From JARRNO01 sp037384885 (GTDB lineage: Bacteria > Acidobacteriota > UBA4820 > DSQY01), in assembly GCA_037384885.1 (NCBI GenBank), contig JARRNO010000001.1, forward strand, positions 1 through 48,202: a stretch of 48,202 bases of DNA, read 5' to 3'. A program made the translations under genes and the position numbers. Numbering within the stretch: the stretch's first letter is position 1; every line of letters starts with the position of its first letter. The notes below the pieces were generated by a model. The model did not search any database and was not told the origin of the DNA. It was given only the letters and a program-made list of their open reading frames with translations. Below are positions 22,511 to 31,849 of this stretch, piece by piece.

Positions 22511-25054
22511 TTATAACTGGAACTTCCGGACGTCCTGGTTCAGGCTGCCTGTTCCCTGCTGGAGTCTTCCGGCGGCCTCGGACAGGTCGCGGAACCCCTT
22601 TTCGAGGCGGCGGGCGCCTTCCATCAGTTCCGTCATGGCCTCGTAAATCGCCGCCGTCTCTTTCGCCTGGCCCTGAACCGACTGGGTAGTCGCCTGGCTG
22701 TCGTCCGTGATCTTGGAAACGGCTTCAGTAATGACCCGCGCGCCCTTGGCCTGCTCCTGGGTCGCATTTCTCAGCTGGTAAGCCACGTTCCGGACCTTTT
22801 CCGCTTCGCCGTTCAGGAATTGAGTGCTGTTCACCTGTTCCTGCGTCGCCTTCCGGATGCTTTCGATCATTTCGAAAATGCGCTGCATGGTTCTGTTCGC
22901 CGATTGGCCTCCGTGCGCAAGTTCATCGGTCGCCGTGGCGATCCGCTTGCTCATCTCCTCCTGGCTGGACGCCGATTCCAGGATCGTCCGGAGGGTCTCC
23001 GCGGCCTGCTTGGAAAGATCCGCGGAGTTCTCAACCACCTTGAACGAGTTCTGAATCGCGTCCGTCATGGCTTCGCCGCCCGAGGTCAGGGAGCGGATCA
23101 GCGCCCGGATCTCCTTGGCGTTGTTTGCCGTCCTTCCAGATAATTCCCGGATCTGGGTGGCTACTACCGCAAAGGACCGGCCGTGTTCTCCGGCGCCGGC
23201 GGCGATGATCGAAGCGTTGAGCGACAACAGGTTCGTCTGCTCGGTGACGTCCTGGATGACATCCACGATACGGCCGATACGTTCAATGCTTCCGTTCAGT
23301 ACTTCGAGGGTTTTCAGACTTTCTTCACCGGCCAGCCGGCTGCGCAGAATCTCGTCTTCCACGGCCGCCACCGCGCTGAACCCGTCTTCCGCATCTGAGG
23401 TGACCTTCTGGGATGCATCCAGCAGGGCTTTGGCGTTTCGTCTCGTCTCTTCCAGGGCGGCGTCCAGCTCCGTAAGGAAGGAGACAGATTCCTGCGCCGC
23501 CTCGAGCAGCTGGCCGGAACCCTCGCTCACTTCCTGGGCGCTCGCGGCGATCTGGTTGGACGAAGAGGCCGTCTTCTCCACCGTATCCATCAACGTCTCT
23601 GCGTTCCCGGCGATCTCTTCCACACTCGCCTGCATTTCGAGGATCGTGGAAGACACGTCCTGGGTGGTGCCGACGATTTGCCCCATGGAAGAGCCGATCC
23701 TCGACATGCCGTCTTCAAGAGCCTTTGCAGCATGAGTGGTCTTTTCGGCAAAATCCGACTGCCGGTCCACTTCCTGGTTGAGGGTGCGGCTGACCTTTAC
23801 CGTTTTTGCGACCTCTTCTTCAACGACCGCGGAGGCCTGCAGGACCTTTGATGTCATGGTCCTCAGAATGTCGAAGGAAGTACGAAGGTTGTCGGCCACG
23901 TGTCCCAACTCGTCATCCGACCAGATGGGCACCGCCTCGCGCAGATCCCCGGAGGCGAGCCTGCCGCTGTAGGCGTTGATCTTGGCGAGAGGGTTGGACA
24001 TATCGCCGCCCAAAAGCCAGACGTAGCCACCCAGCACGAGAAGCGTCAAGAGGAAGAAGATTGCCGAGATCCACAGGAATCCGACGCGAATCTTTGTGAG
24101 CGACATGGGAGTCGCCGTGATCACAAGCCACTGTTCATGCCCCAGGGGCAAGAGATTTACCCGGCCCTCCGGAGTCCAGACTTCGCCCCTTTGCCTGAAG
24201 GCGTTCACCCGTTTCAGCCAGGCGCCCACCCGCTTGTTCAAAGCGTGAGCCCCTGTTTCGGCGAGAACGCCTCCTGCGCGATTCACTGCCGCCATGTTGT
24301 AGAGATCTGAATGGAAACGCTTCAGAACCCCCTGCCATTGATTCGGCGGAGACCCCTTCAAGGCATTCTGAGCCGCCACCGCGTGAGGATGGCCCTCCTG
24401 AAGCGCCACGCTTTCCATGGCCGCACCGATGCGGGCGTAGAAGAGGATGCCGTAGGCCAGGAATGCCAGGATGGTCATGGCCAGGACGGACAAAACAACC
24501 TTGCTTCGAAAGGAAACGCGCCAGCGCCCCACTGCCGGAACCTTCCCTAGCTGAGACTGCACCTCTTCGAGAAGCTTCCGCAGACGGGACTTTCCGATGA
24601 AATAGGACATGGAAAGGCTGATGGTCGCGAGGATCGCCCCGGTGAACACGAAAGCCAGGGACGACAGGAAGGTCCCCACCAGCCAGATCTGGTCCACGAT
24701 CACAAGAAGTACAACGGCCATGATCCACATGATCAGGCCGAACCGCTGGGAACGCGGCACGAAGGCGGCGAGGTGTTCGTACAGCCTTTCGAGTTCGTCC
24801 TGGCCGAGAGGCCGCCCTTCCCGCCTGGCGGCCTTGTACTCACGAATGGGGGGGAGCAGCTTGGCGCGGAAATAGAGGATTCCGAGAATGCGTGCAAAGA
24901 CAAGGATGACAAGAATACTGATGAGGTAATATTCGAGAAACTGGGAGGCGATGGGGAGGACAACCGTCAGATAGGCGGTGGAGAGAACCAGCCCCGCCAG
25001 GATGACGGAGATCTCCAGGACCCAGGCGGGAAGCTTGAATCTGAAGCGCGTCAT
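22511..25054 (-). CDS. Methyl-accepting chemotaxis protein with six-helix membrane N-terminus
   Basis: An 848-residue chemoreceptor. Four membrane helices (about 12-34, 40-62, 105-126, 128-152) precede a fifth (185-208), an extracytoplasmic sensor region of about 120 residues and a sixth helix. A HAMP domain (NPLAKINAYSGRLASGDL) and a long coiled-coil signalling domain follow. The hairpin tip at 614-624 reads NASIIAAGAGE, where E. coli receptors have NAAVEAARAGE, so two residues used in trimer and CheW contacts differ. The ATG at 25054 overlaps the purF stop by ATGA, so translation is coupled to purF. No che genes are in the window. Ligand unknown; a purine-related signal is speculation. Confidence 0.9.
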   Translation of the reverse strand: MTRFRFKLPAWVLEISVILAGLVLSTAYLTVVLPIASQFLEYYLISILVILVFARILGILYFRAKLLPPIREYKAARREGRPLGQDELERLYEHLAAFVPRSQRFGLIMWIMAVVLLVIVDQIWLVGTFLSSLAFVFTGAILATISLSMSYFIGKSRLRKLLEEVQSQLGKVPAVGRWRVSFRSKVVLSVLAMTILAFLAYGILFYARIGAAMESVALQEGHPHAVAAQNALKGSPPNQWQGVLKRFHSDLYNMAAVNRAGGVLAETGAHALNKRVGAWLKRVNAFRQRGEVWTPEGRVNLLPLGHEQWLVITATPMSLTKIRVGFLWISAIFFLLTLLVLGGYVWLLGGDMSNPLAKINAYSGRLASGDLREAVPIWSDDELGHVADNLRTSFDILRTMTSKVLQASAVVEEEVAKTVKVSRTLNQEVDRQSDFAEKTTHAAKALEDGMSRIGSSMGQIVGTTQDVSSTILEMQASVEEIAGNAETLMDTVEKTASSSNQIAASAQEVSEGSGQLLEAAQESVSFLTELDAALEETRRNAKALLDASQKVTSDAEDGFSAVAAVEDEILRSRLAGEESLKTLEVLNGSIERIGRIVDVIQDVTEQTNLLSLNASIIAAGAGEHGRSFAVVATQIRELSGRTANNAKEIRALIRSLTSGGEAMTDAIQNSFKVVENSADLSKQAAETLRTILESASSQEEMSKRIATATDELAHGGQSANRTMQRIFEMIESIRKATQEQVNSTQFLNGEAEKVRNVAYQLRNATQEQAKGARVITEAVSKITDDSQATTQSVQGQAKETAAIYEAMTELMEGARRLEKGFRDLSEAAGRLQQGTGSLNQDVRKFQL

Positions 25055-26436
25055 CTCTTTTCCTTTTCGAAGAGAAGCCTCTGTTTGGCCGGCCATTTGT
25101 CCCATTTTACCGGGTACTCGGCGCCGAAACAAGCGCGGCAGAAGCTTTCGGACTCATCGCTCACCGCCGAAACCAGTCCTTCGTGACTCAGGTATCCCAC
25201 GGAATCGGCCTCCACAAAGCTTCGAATGCCGTCGAGATCGAGATTCGCCGCCAGCAGTTCGGCGCGGTCCGGGGTGTCGATCCCGTAAACGCAAGGGTTA
25301 ACGATTGGAGGGCTCGAAAAACGAAGGTGAACCTCGCGGGCGCCTGCTTCCCTCACCATGCGGACGATTTTCCGGGAGGTGGTTCCCCGAACCAGTGAGT
25401 CGTCCACCAGCACGACGCGGCGTCCTTCGAGGAGCTCCGGCACCGGATTGAGCTTGATGCGGGCCGACAGGTCGCGGATGCTCTGCCTGGGGGCGATAAA
25501 GGTCCTCCCGATATAGTGGTTCCGGATCAATCCCCAAACCAGCGGGATCCCGCTCGCCTCGCTGTAGCCGATCGCCGCCGGTGTTCCCGAATCGGGTATG
25601 GGAACAACGATGTCGGCATCTGCGGGCTGTTCCACAGCCAGATTCCTTCCCAGACGAATGCGGACCGGGAAGACGACTCTTCCGAAGAGCCTCGTGTCGG
25701 GTCTGGCAAAATAGACATATTCGAAAATACAAGGATAGCGTTTGATCTCCGGAAAGGGTTTATGCGATTGAAGACCCTTTTCGTCGATCACGACCACTTC
25801 GCCCGGTTCGATTTCCCTCACGAAATGCGCGCGCAGCAGGTCAAGGGCGCATGTTTCGGAACAGAGAATGGCGGCGCCGTCCATTTCACCGAGAACCAGC
25901 GGTCTGAAACCCCACGGATCCCGCACTCCTACGAGCGCGTTTCCACAAAGCATGACCATGCTGAAGGCGCCGTGAAGGTGGCGGAAGCTGTCGATCAGGG
26001 CGTCGATGGGATCGTTTTGGGAGGAGCGCGCAAACTGGTGGAGCACCACTTCCGAATCGGTCGTGGAGGCGAAAATGGCGCCTTCCCTTTCCAGGCGCTC
26101 GCGCAGTTGTGCGCCGTTGACGAGATTCCCGTTGTGTCCGAGGGCCACATGTCCGTGCTGCGTGGAAGCGACGATCGGCTGGGCGTTCCTCAGCTGCGAG
26201 TCTCCGGAAGTGGAATACCGCACGTGGCCGATGGCGACGTCCCCGGGAAGGTCCGAAAGATCCCGGCCCCCGAAGACCTCGGAAACCAGGCCCATGCCCT
26301 TCTGGACATGCATGAGGCTCCCGTCCCAGGAAACCACTCCCGCGGACTCCTGGCCACGGTGCTGAAGACCGTAGAGCCCGTGAACTGTAATTTTCGCCGC
26401 GTCGGGACACCCGAAAATCCCGAAAACTCCACACAT
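25051..26436 (-). CDS. purF: Amidophosphoribosyltransferase PurF
   Basis: A 461-residue enzyme for the first committed purine step: PRPP plus glutamine gives phosphoribosylamine. Cys2 in MCGVFGIFG is the glutaminase nucleophile, so no propeptide needs removal. Other motifs: LYGLQHRGQESAG, HVRYSTSGDSQLRNAQP, HNGNLVN, PIPDSGTPAAIGYS and the PRPP loop VVLVDDSLVRGTTSRKIV. Cysteines are spaced near the C-terminus (CVYGID, SESFCRACF) as in iron-sulfur PurF types, so a cluster is possible. GAGGGG lies seven bases before the ATG. Its stop overlaps the chemoreceptor start. Confidence 0.97.
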   Translation of the reverse strand: MCGVFGIFGCPDAAKITVHGLYGLQHRGQESAGVVSWDGSLMHVQKGMGLVSEVFGGRDLSDLPGDVAIGHVRYSTSGDSQLRNAQPIVASTQHGHVALGHNGNLVNGAQLRERLEREGAIFASTTDSEVVLHQFARSSQNDPIDALIDSFRHLHGAFSMVMLCGNALVGVRDPWGFRPLVLGEMDGAAILCSETCALDLLRAHFVREIEPGEVVVIDEKGLQSHKPFPEIKRYPCIFEYVYFARPDTRLFGRVVFPVRIRLGRNLAVEQPADADIVVPIPDSGTPAAIGYSEASGIPLVWGLIRNHYIGRTFIAPRQSIRDLSARIKLNPVPELLEGRRVVLVDDSLVRGTTSRKIVRMVREAGAREVHLRFSSPPIVNPCVYGIDTPDRAELLAANLDLDGIRSFVEADSVGYLSHEGLVSAVSDESESFCRACFGAEYPVKWDKWPAKQRLLFEKEKR

Positions 26437-26481
26437 GGGCCTGCCCCTCTAGTGTGGGCCGCCTCGAACCCGGGCGGAGGA

Positions 26482-28707
26482 TTATCCTCCCACGACCCGC
26501 TTCAACCCGTTTTCCCAAGTGCTTCGAAGTCTTCCCACGTCAAGATCTACCAGCCTCTGCCCATCGACGTTGACGACGAACCGGTCCCCCCCGACCGTTC
26601 CCACCAGGGTGGCCTCGATCCCCGCTTCCCGGGCCTTGTTGACGACGGGCTGAACAATGTCGGGGCTGCAGCTTGCCAGGGCGCGGGATGCATCTTCACC
26701 GAAAAGGAGCTCGTCCAAGCGGTGCGACCTCGCCTGGAGCGAGGCGGTCACGCCAAGCCGGCTCCTCTCGCCCAGACAGCATTCGGCCAGGGCGACCGCC
26801 AAGCCGCCGTCGCTGCAGTCGTGAAGGCTGTGGACCTTTCCCTCCGAGGCGAGGTCGCGCAGCAGCTTTTGAAGCGCTTTTTCACGATCCCAGTCGAGAG
26901 GCGGCGGCGCGCCCTTCTCAACGGCATGCACCGCCCAAAGATACTCGGAAGCTCCGAGATGTCCATCCGTCCTTCCCAAAAGGAGAACGGCATCCCCCTT
27001 CTGCTGAAAATGGGAAGGAACGGCCTTGGAAACATCCTCGATCAAACCCGCCATGGCGATGGACGGCGTGGGGTAAATCCCTTCGGAATTGGTTTCGTTG
27101 TAAAAGGAGACGTTTCCAGAAACGACGGGCGTATCCAGTTCGCGGCAGGCGTCGGACAGCCCCTCGATGCTCCGCCGGAACTCCCACATAACCTCCGGCT
27201 TCTCGGGATTGCCGTAGTTGAGGCAGTCCGTAACGGCCAGGGGGAGAGCACCGGAGCAGGACACGTTGCGAGCCGCTTCGGCGACGGCGTGTTTCGCGCC
27301 TTCGTAAGGATCGAGACGGCAGTAGCGTGGGTTCACGTCGAGGCTGAGGGCCACCGCCTTGGAGGTCCCCTTGATCCGGACGATGGCCGCGTCGCTCCCA
27401 GGACCCGCCACGGTATTGGTCCTGACCGTATGGTCATACTGCCTGTACACCCACCTCCTGGAACACAAGTCGACGCTTCCCATCAGCTGCAGCAGCGTCT
27501 CTTCCGGGTCGCGGCAGTCGGGAATGGTGGACAGATCCAGGTGGAGCCTCTCTTTGAAATCCCGGCGCTCAAGGGCGGGCCGGTCATAGGCGGGGGCATC
27601 GTCCACCACCAGGTCCACCGGAAGGTCGGCCACCTTTTCTCCCTTCCAGAAGATTTCGGCCCTTCCGGAATCCGTCACGGAACCGACCGGAGAAGCTTCG
27701 AGCCCCCACTTGGCGAAGAGGGACTTCACATCTTCCTCATGCCCCGATGCGGCCACGATCAGCATCCTTTCCTGGCTCTCGGAAAGAAGCATTTCGTAAG
27801 GCGTCAGACCCTCCTCGCGCAGGGGGACGGCGTCCAAGTCTAGCCGGATGCCCGAGCCGGCGCGGGCGGCCATTTCAAAGGAGGAAGAAGTGAGACCTGC
27901 AGCGCCCATGTCCTGGATGCCGACGATCACGTCTTTTTCCATGAGTTCCAGGCAGGCTTCCAGCAGACGCTTTTCGGTGAAGGGGTCACCCACCTGGACG
28001 GTGGGCCGCTTTTCTTCGCTGGCCTCCGAGAACTCGGCGCTCGCCATCGTAGCGCCGTGAATACCGTCGCGGCCGGTTTTGTTTCCCACGTACCAGACCG
28101 TGTTTCCCACGCCGCTCGCCGAACCGCGAAAGATCCGGTCGCTTCGCAGCACCCCCAGCGTGAAGGCGTTCACCAGGATGTTTCCATCGTAGCAGGGATG
28201 GAAAAAGACCTGCCCCCCCACGGTGGGAACGCCCACGCAGTTGCCGTAGTCGCCTACGCCGGCCACGACGCCCCGCATCAGGGCGGGAGTCTTGGGGTGG
28301 TTCGGGCTGCCGAAATGGAGGCCGTTCAGGTTTGCGACGGGGCGGGCCCCCATGGTGAAGACATCGCGAAGAATGCCGCCGACACCGGTCGCCGCACCCT
28401 GGTAAGGCTCAATGTAGCTCGGATGGTTGTGGGACTCCATCTTGAAGCAGACGGCCCAGCCGTCGCCGATATCCACGACACCGGCATTCTCGCCGGGCCC
28501 CTGGAGCACTTGCGGGCCTTGGGTGGGAAACTTCTTGAGGTGCACGCGGGAGGATTTGTAACAGCAATGCTCGCTCCACATAACCGAAAAGATGCCCAGT
28601 TCCGTAAAGCTGGGCGTCCGCCCCAGTCTCTCCAGGAGGGTGCGCCATTCCTCCGCGCTCAGTCCGTGGGACAGCGCCAGCGCTTCGGTGACTTCCGGTT
28701 CATGCAT
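26482..28707 (-). CDS. purL: Phosphoribosylformylglycinamidine synthase subunit PurL (small type)
   Basis: A 741-residue small-form PurL, the ATP-dependent synthetase of step four, which needs separate PurS and PurQ, both encoded just upstream. Motifs: FSVMWSEHCCYKSSR, CFKMESHNHPSYIEPYQGAATG, GVVAGVGDYGNCVGVPT, VGIQDMGAAGLTSSS and LLLSESQERML in the first half; TDCLNYGNPEKPEVMW, VSGNVSFYNET and LHDCSDGGLAVALAE in the second. The ATG overlaps the purQ end by eight bases, implying coupled translation. Everything expected of the family is present. Confidence 0.97.
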   Translation of the reverse strand: MHEPEVTEALALSHGLSAEEWRTLLERLGRTPSFTELGIFSVMWSEHCCYKSSRVHLKKFPTQGPQVLQGPGENAGVVDIGDGWAVCFKMESHNHPSYIEPYQGAATGVGGILRDVFTMGARPVANLNGLHFGSPNHPKTPALMRGVVAGVGDYGNCVGVPTVGGQVFFHPCYDGNILVNAFTLGVLRSDRIFRGSASGVGNTVWYVGNKTGRDGIHGATMASAEFSEASEEKRPTVQVGDPFTEKRLLEACLELMEKDVIVGIQDMGAAGLTSSSFEMAARAGSGIRLDLDAVPLREEGLTPYEMLLSESQERMLIVAASGHEEDVKSLFAKWGLEASPVGSVTDSGRAEIFWKGEKVADLPVDLVVDDAPAYDRPALERRDFKERLHLDLSTIPDCRDPEETLLQLMGSVDLCSRRWVYRQYDHTVRTNTVAGPGSDAAIVRIKGTSKAVALSLDVNPRYCRLDPYEGAKHAVAEAARNVSCSGALPLAVTDCLNYGNPEKPEVMWEFRRSIEGLSDACRELDTPVVSGNVSFYNETNSEGIYPTPSIAMAGLIEDVSKAVPSHFQQKGDAVLLLGRTDGHLGASEYLWAVHAVEKGAPPPLDWDREKALQKLLRDLASEGKVHSLHDCSDGGLAVALAECCLGERSRLGVTASLQARSHRLDELLFGEDASRALASCSPDIVQPVVNKAREAGIEATLVGTVGGDRFVVNVDGQRLVDLDVGRLRSTWENGLKRVVGG

Positions 28708-29401
28708 GGGCGGCCTCCAGGGTCTTCAAGGCGCTTCGCAAAATCGCCGCGCCGTCTTCATTCCCGAGAACGGCTTCGCTCGCGCGCTCTGGATGGGGCA
28801 TCATTCCAAGCACGTTGCGGCCTTCGGACAGCACCCCTGCGATCGCATCCAGGGAGCCGTTCACATTCCAGGCTTCGTTCACATCGCCGTTCGGATTGAC
28901 ATACCGGAAAAGAATGCGCTCCTCGCGCTGGAGCCGCTTCAGGGTTTTCGGATCGGTGAAGTAATTGCCGTCGTGGTGGGCGATGGGAAGCCTGAGAACC
29001 GTTCCCTTTCCGACGTGCCGGCTGAAGGGAGACTTGGAGGTTTCACACCTCAGATACACATCCTGGCAAAGAAACGCCAACCCCTGGTTCCTCAAGAGCG
29101 CTCCCGGGAGAAGTCCCACCTCGCAGAGAATCTGGAACCCGTTGCAGATCCCAATGACAAGGCCGCCGCTCTTGGCGTGCTCGATGACGGCATCCATGAC
29201 GGGCGCCCGCGCCGCCATGGCGCCGCAGCGCAGGTAATCGCCGTAGCTGAATCCGCCCGGAAGGATCACAAGGTCCGCACCCTTCAAGTGGGTTTCTGTG
29301 TGCCACACCAGTTCGGTGGGGATGTGGAAAAGCCGCGAAGCCCACTCGAAAGCGTCGTGGTCGCAGTTGGAGCCCGGAAATTCGACGACGGCGGCCTTCA
29401 T
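28700..29401 (-). CDS. purQ: Phosphoribosylformylglycinamidine synthase glutaminase PurQ
   Basis: A 233-residue class I glutaminase feeding ammonia to PurL. Visible are VVEFPGSNCDHD, LPGGFSYGDYLRCGAMA, nucleophile Cys in VIGICNGFQILCE, LRLPIAHHDGNY with the catalytic His, and MMPHPERASE with the second His-Glu. The ATG overlaps the purS stop by ATGA. It works in a 1:1:2-type complex with PurL and PurS. Confidence 0.97.
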   Translation of the reverse strand: MKAAVVEFPGSNCDHDAFEWASRLFHIPTELVWHTETHLKGADLVILPGGFSYGDYLRCGAMAARAPVMDAVIEHAKSGGLVIGICNGFQILCEVGLLPGALLRNQGLAFLCQDVYLRCETSKSPFSRHVGKGTVLRLPIAHHDGNYFTDPKTLKRLQREERILFRYVNPNGDVNEAWNVNGSLDAIAGVLSEGRNVLGMMPHPERASEAVLGNEDGAAILRSALKTLEAAHA

Positions 29402-29643
29402 GGCTCCACCACCTCCACCGAAAAGCTTTCGATGACGGGATTGGCGAGAAGCTTACGGCAGTAGTCCTCAAGACGCCCTTCCTGCTCCTCCCCCGGTACG
29501 GTCCCCGTGTCAATATCAAAGAATTTGCCCTGGCGGACCGAATGGACTTCGGAGAAGCCCAGGCCCTGCAGCGCCTGGCTGACCGCCTTGCCCTGGGGAT
29601 CGAACACCCCGTCCTTGAGAAAAACATGAACCCGAGCCTTCAT
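29398..29643 (-). CDS. purS: Phosphoribosylformylglycinamidine synthase subunit PurS
   Basis: An 81-residue protein, normal PurS length, bridging PurQ and PurL. Family features are KARVHVFLKDGVFDPQGKAV, LGFSEVHSVRQGKFF and ANPVIESFSVEVVE. Start taken at MKARVHV since AGGAGACCCTC precedes it; the longer in-frame extension is not conserved. It follows purB by a 114-bp gap (29644-29757) in which I see no convincing promoter, so the pur genes may continue the purB transcript. Confidence 0.95.
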   Translation of the reverse strand: MKARVHVFLKDGVFDPQGKAVSQALQGLGFSEVHSVRQGKFFDIDTGTVPGEEQEGRLEDYCRKLLANPVIESFSVEVVEP

Positions 29644-29757
29644 GAGGGTCTCCTTCTTGCCTTCCGCGGATTCTGGAGAACCGGACCTGTCCGGAGTGGA
29701 AAGTTTACCAAACCGGCGCACTCCGATCTACCGTATTGACCAGGCTTACCGAAGGTA

Positions 29758-31059
29758 TCAGTTCTTTGCCCCGAATACCCGCTCAAACAACGTGTCCACA
29801 TGGCTCAGATAGTTTTCCGGCCTGAATTCCTTCGCCAGATCTTCACGGGAGATCCGGTCCGCCACCCCGGGTTGCCCGGCCAGCAGATCCAGAAAATCCC
29901 CCTCCCCGGCCCAGCACCGCATGGCCGCTTCCTGCACCACCCTGTAGGCGTCTTCCCGGCTCAGACCAGTTCGCGTCATCGCCAGGAGGGCCTGCTGTGA
30001 ATAAATTAGTCCATGCGTCCTTTTCAGGTCTGCTTCCATGGCTTGAGGGTAGACCAGGAGATTCTCAAGGATGCCTCCCAGGCGATGCAGCATGTAATCC
30101 AGGAGCGTCGTGGCGTCAGGAAGGGTAATCCTCTCCGTGGATGAGTGTGAAATGTCCCGCTCGTGCCACAACGCGACGTTTTCCAGGGCTGGAATGACGT
30201 AGCCTCGCAGAAGGCGCGCCAGGCCCGTGATATTTTCGCAGCCCACGGGATTGCGCTTGTGCGGCATGGCGGAAGAGCCCTTCTGGCCCTTGGCGAAGGG
30301 TTCCTCAACTTCCCGCACCTCCGTTTTCTGAAGGTGCCGGATTTCCGTGGCGATCTTTTCGAGATTGGCGCCCGCCAGGGCGATCGCCGAGAGGACTTCG
30401 GCGTGCCGGTCCCGCTGGATGACCTGCGTGCTGATGGGATCGGGCGAGAGTCCGAGACGCCGGCAGACCCCCGCTTCCACCTCCGGCGGCAGGTGGGCAA
30501 ACGTGCCCACCGCGCCTGATACCTTACCGACGGCGATGGCTTGCCTCGCCCTGGAAAGTCTTTCCCCGGCCCGGTCCATGTCCGCATGCCAGAGAGCGAA
30601 CTTGATCCCCAAGGTCGTGGGCTCTGCATGGATGCCGTGGGTGCGTCCAATCATAACCTGATCTTTGTACGCATACGCCTGGCGGCGCAGGATCTCCTTG
30701 AAGCGATCCAGCTCTTCGAGGATCATGTCCAGCGCGTCGCGCGTCATGAGCGCAAGCGAAGTGTCTACAACGTCGGAGGACGTGAGACCGTAATGGAAAT
30801 ACCGGCTCAAATCTCCGATGCTGTCGGCGACGCTCGTGGTAAAGGCGATCACATCGTGACGGACCACCGTTTCCACTTCTTCGATCCGCTTGATGTCGAA
30901 CCGGGCGTTCGACACGATGTCTTTGGCGGCTTCCGAAGGAATCAGGCCGAGCTCCGCCTGCGTTTCCACGGCCGCAAGCTCCACCTTCAGCCAAGCCGTG
31001 TAGCGGTTCTCGTCGGACCAGTGCTTTTTCATGCCCTCACGGGCGTAACGTGCAATCAT
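29758..31059 (-). CDS. purB: Adenylosuccinate lyase PurB
   Basis: A 433-residue lyase of the fumarase/aspartase superfamily. It releases fumarate from SAICAR and from adenylosuccinate, acting twice in purine synthesis. Motifs: YGLTSSDVVDTSLAL, MIGRTHGIHAEPTTLG, GKVSGAVGTFAHL and the superfamily signature KGSSAMPHKRNPVGCENI. Start at MIARYAREGMKK, with AAAGGAAGAGCC before the ATG; the longer reading overlaps the MBL gene. It lies 22 bases after that gene, continuing a long minus-strand run. Confidence 0.97.
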   Translation of the reverse strand: MIARYAREGMKKHWSDENRYTAWLKVELAAVETQAELGLIPSEAAKDIVSNARFDIKRIEEVETVVRHDVIAFTTSVADSIGDLSRYFHYGLTSSDVVDTSLALMTRDALDMILEELDRFKEILRRQAYAYKDQVMIGRTHGIHAEPTTLGIKFALWHADMDRAGERLSRARQAIAVGKVSGAVGTFAHLPPEVEAGVCRRLGLSPDPISTQVIQRDRHAEVLSAIALAGANLEKIATEIRHLQKTEVREVEEPFAKGQKGSSAMPHKRNPVGCENITGLARLLRGYVIPALENVALWHERDISHSSTERITLPDATTLLDYMLHRLGGILENLLVYPQAMEADLKRTHGLIYSQQALLAMTRTGLSREDAYRVVQEAAMRCWAGEGDFLDLLAGQPGVADRISREDLAKEFRPENYLSHVDTLFERVFGAKN

Positions 31060-31081
31060 GGCTCTTCCTTTCGCGCGCCGT

Positions 31082-31849
31082 TCAAGTCTTCCATGGGGTG
31101 GACGGGGCATGCGCCGCCGCAACTTCCAACGCCGTCTTGCCGCCGTTCAATATGTCCCGGGCCGCCATGGCGGCGAGCGCGGGATAGTTGTTGTTGAGCG
31201 AGAGGTGCATCAGGTAGACGGCCCGGGTTCTTCCGTTCGCGGTTTCTTTAAGCAGCGCCGCCCCCTGGTCGTTGGAGAGGTGGCCCAACCCGCTCCTCAG
31301 CCGCATTTTCAGATGGGCCGGATAGTGTCCGTGAAGCAGCGTATCCAGATCGTGGTTGAATTCGATCAGAAGACAATCGCAGCCCTGCATCGAACCGACA
31401 ACCTTTGGAGTCGCCGCGCCGAGATCCGTGGCGTGCCCGATCCGCACCCCCTCCGCCTCGAAGACAAATCCGAAGGCCCGGGCGGCGTCATGGGGCAGAG
31501 CGAAAGGAAGGATGTCGAATCCGCCGATTCGTACGCGCTCCCCGTCGCGCAGCGGTTCGAAGCCTGGGACCTCAATCCTTGAGAGCACGGGGGTATCCAT
31601 GCACTCCGGAGCCGCGTAAACCGGGACAGGGTGCTTCTTCAAAAAAACGCGAAGTCCCTGGATGTGATCCTGGTGCTCATGGGTGAGGAGAACTGCGCCG
31701 ATCCGCGACGGATCAAGCCCAGCTGCCGCCATCCGCATCTCCATCTGCCGGCAGGACAGCCCCGCATCCACCAGGAGGTGTGAATCTCCCGCCGTGAGGA
31801 CCATGGCGTTCCCAGTGGAGCCGCTGCCCAGGATTTGCACCCCGACCAT
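31082..31849 (-). CDS. Metallo-beta-lactamase-fold hydrolase (WalJ/YycJ-like)
   Basis: A 255-residue hydrolase. It starts VQILGSGSTGNAMVL as in YycJ/WalJ proteins. The di-metal motif THEHQDH, an upstream LLVDAGLS Asp, and later His residues (FALPHDAA, GHATDLG, EFNHD) complete the metal site. YycJ-like enzymes have been linked to cell-wall and DNA-processing functions and some show 5'-exonuclease activity, but this one is untested. Its ATG overlaps the dut stop (TGATG), so translation is coupled to dut. Confidence 0.85.
   Translation of the reverse strand: MVGVQILGSGSTGNAMVLTAGDSHLLVDAGLSCRQMEMRMAAAGLDPSRIGAVLLTHEHQDHIQGLRVFLKKHPVPVYAAPECMDTPVLSRIEVPGFEPLRDGERVRIGGFDILPFALPHDAARAFGFVFEAEGVRIGHATDLGAATPKVVGSMQGCDCLLIEFNHDLDTLLHGHYPAHLKMRLRSGLGHLSNDQGAALLKETANGRTRAVYLMHLSLNNNYPALAAMAARDILNGGKTALEVAAAHAPSTPWKT

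Noticed and set aside
25516..27843. 775-codon plus-strand open frame opposite purF and purL
   Set aside because: It crosses two unmistakable pur genes and shows no family resemblance; a codon-bias shadow.
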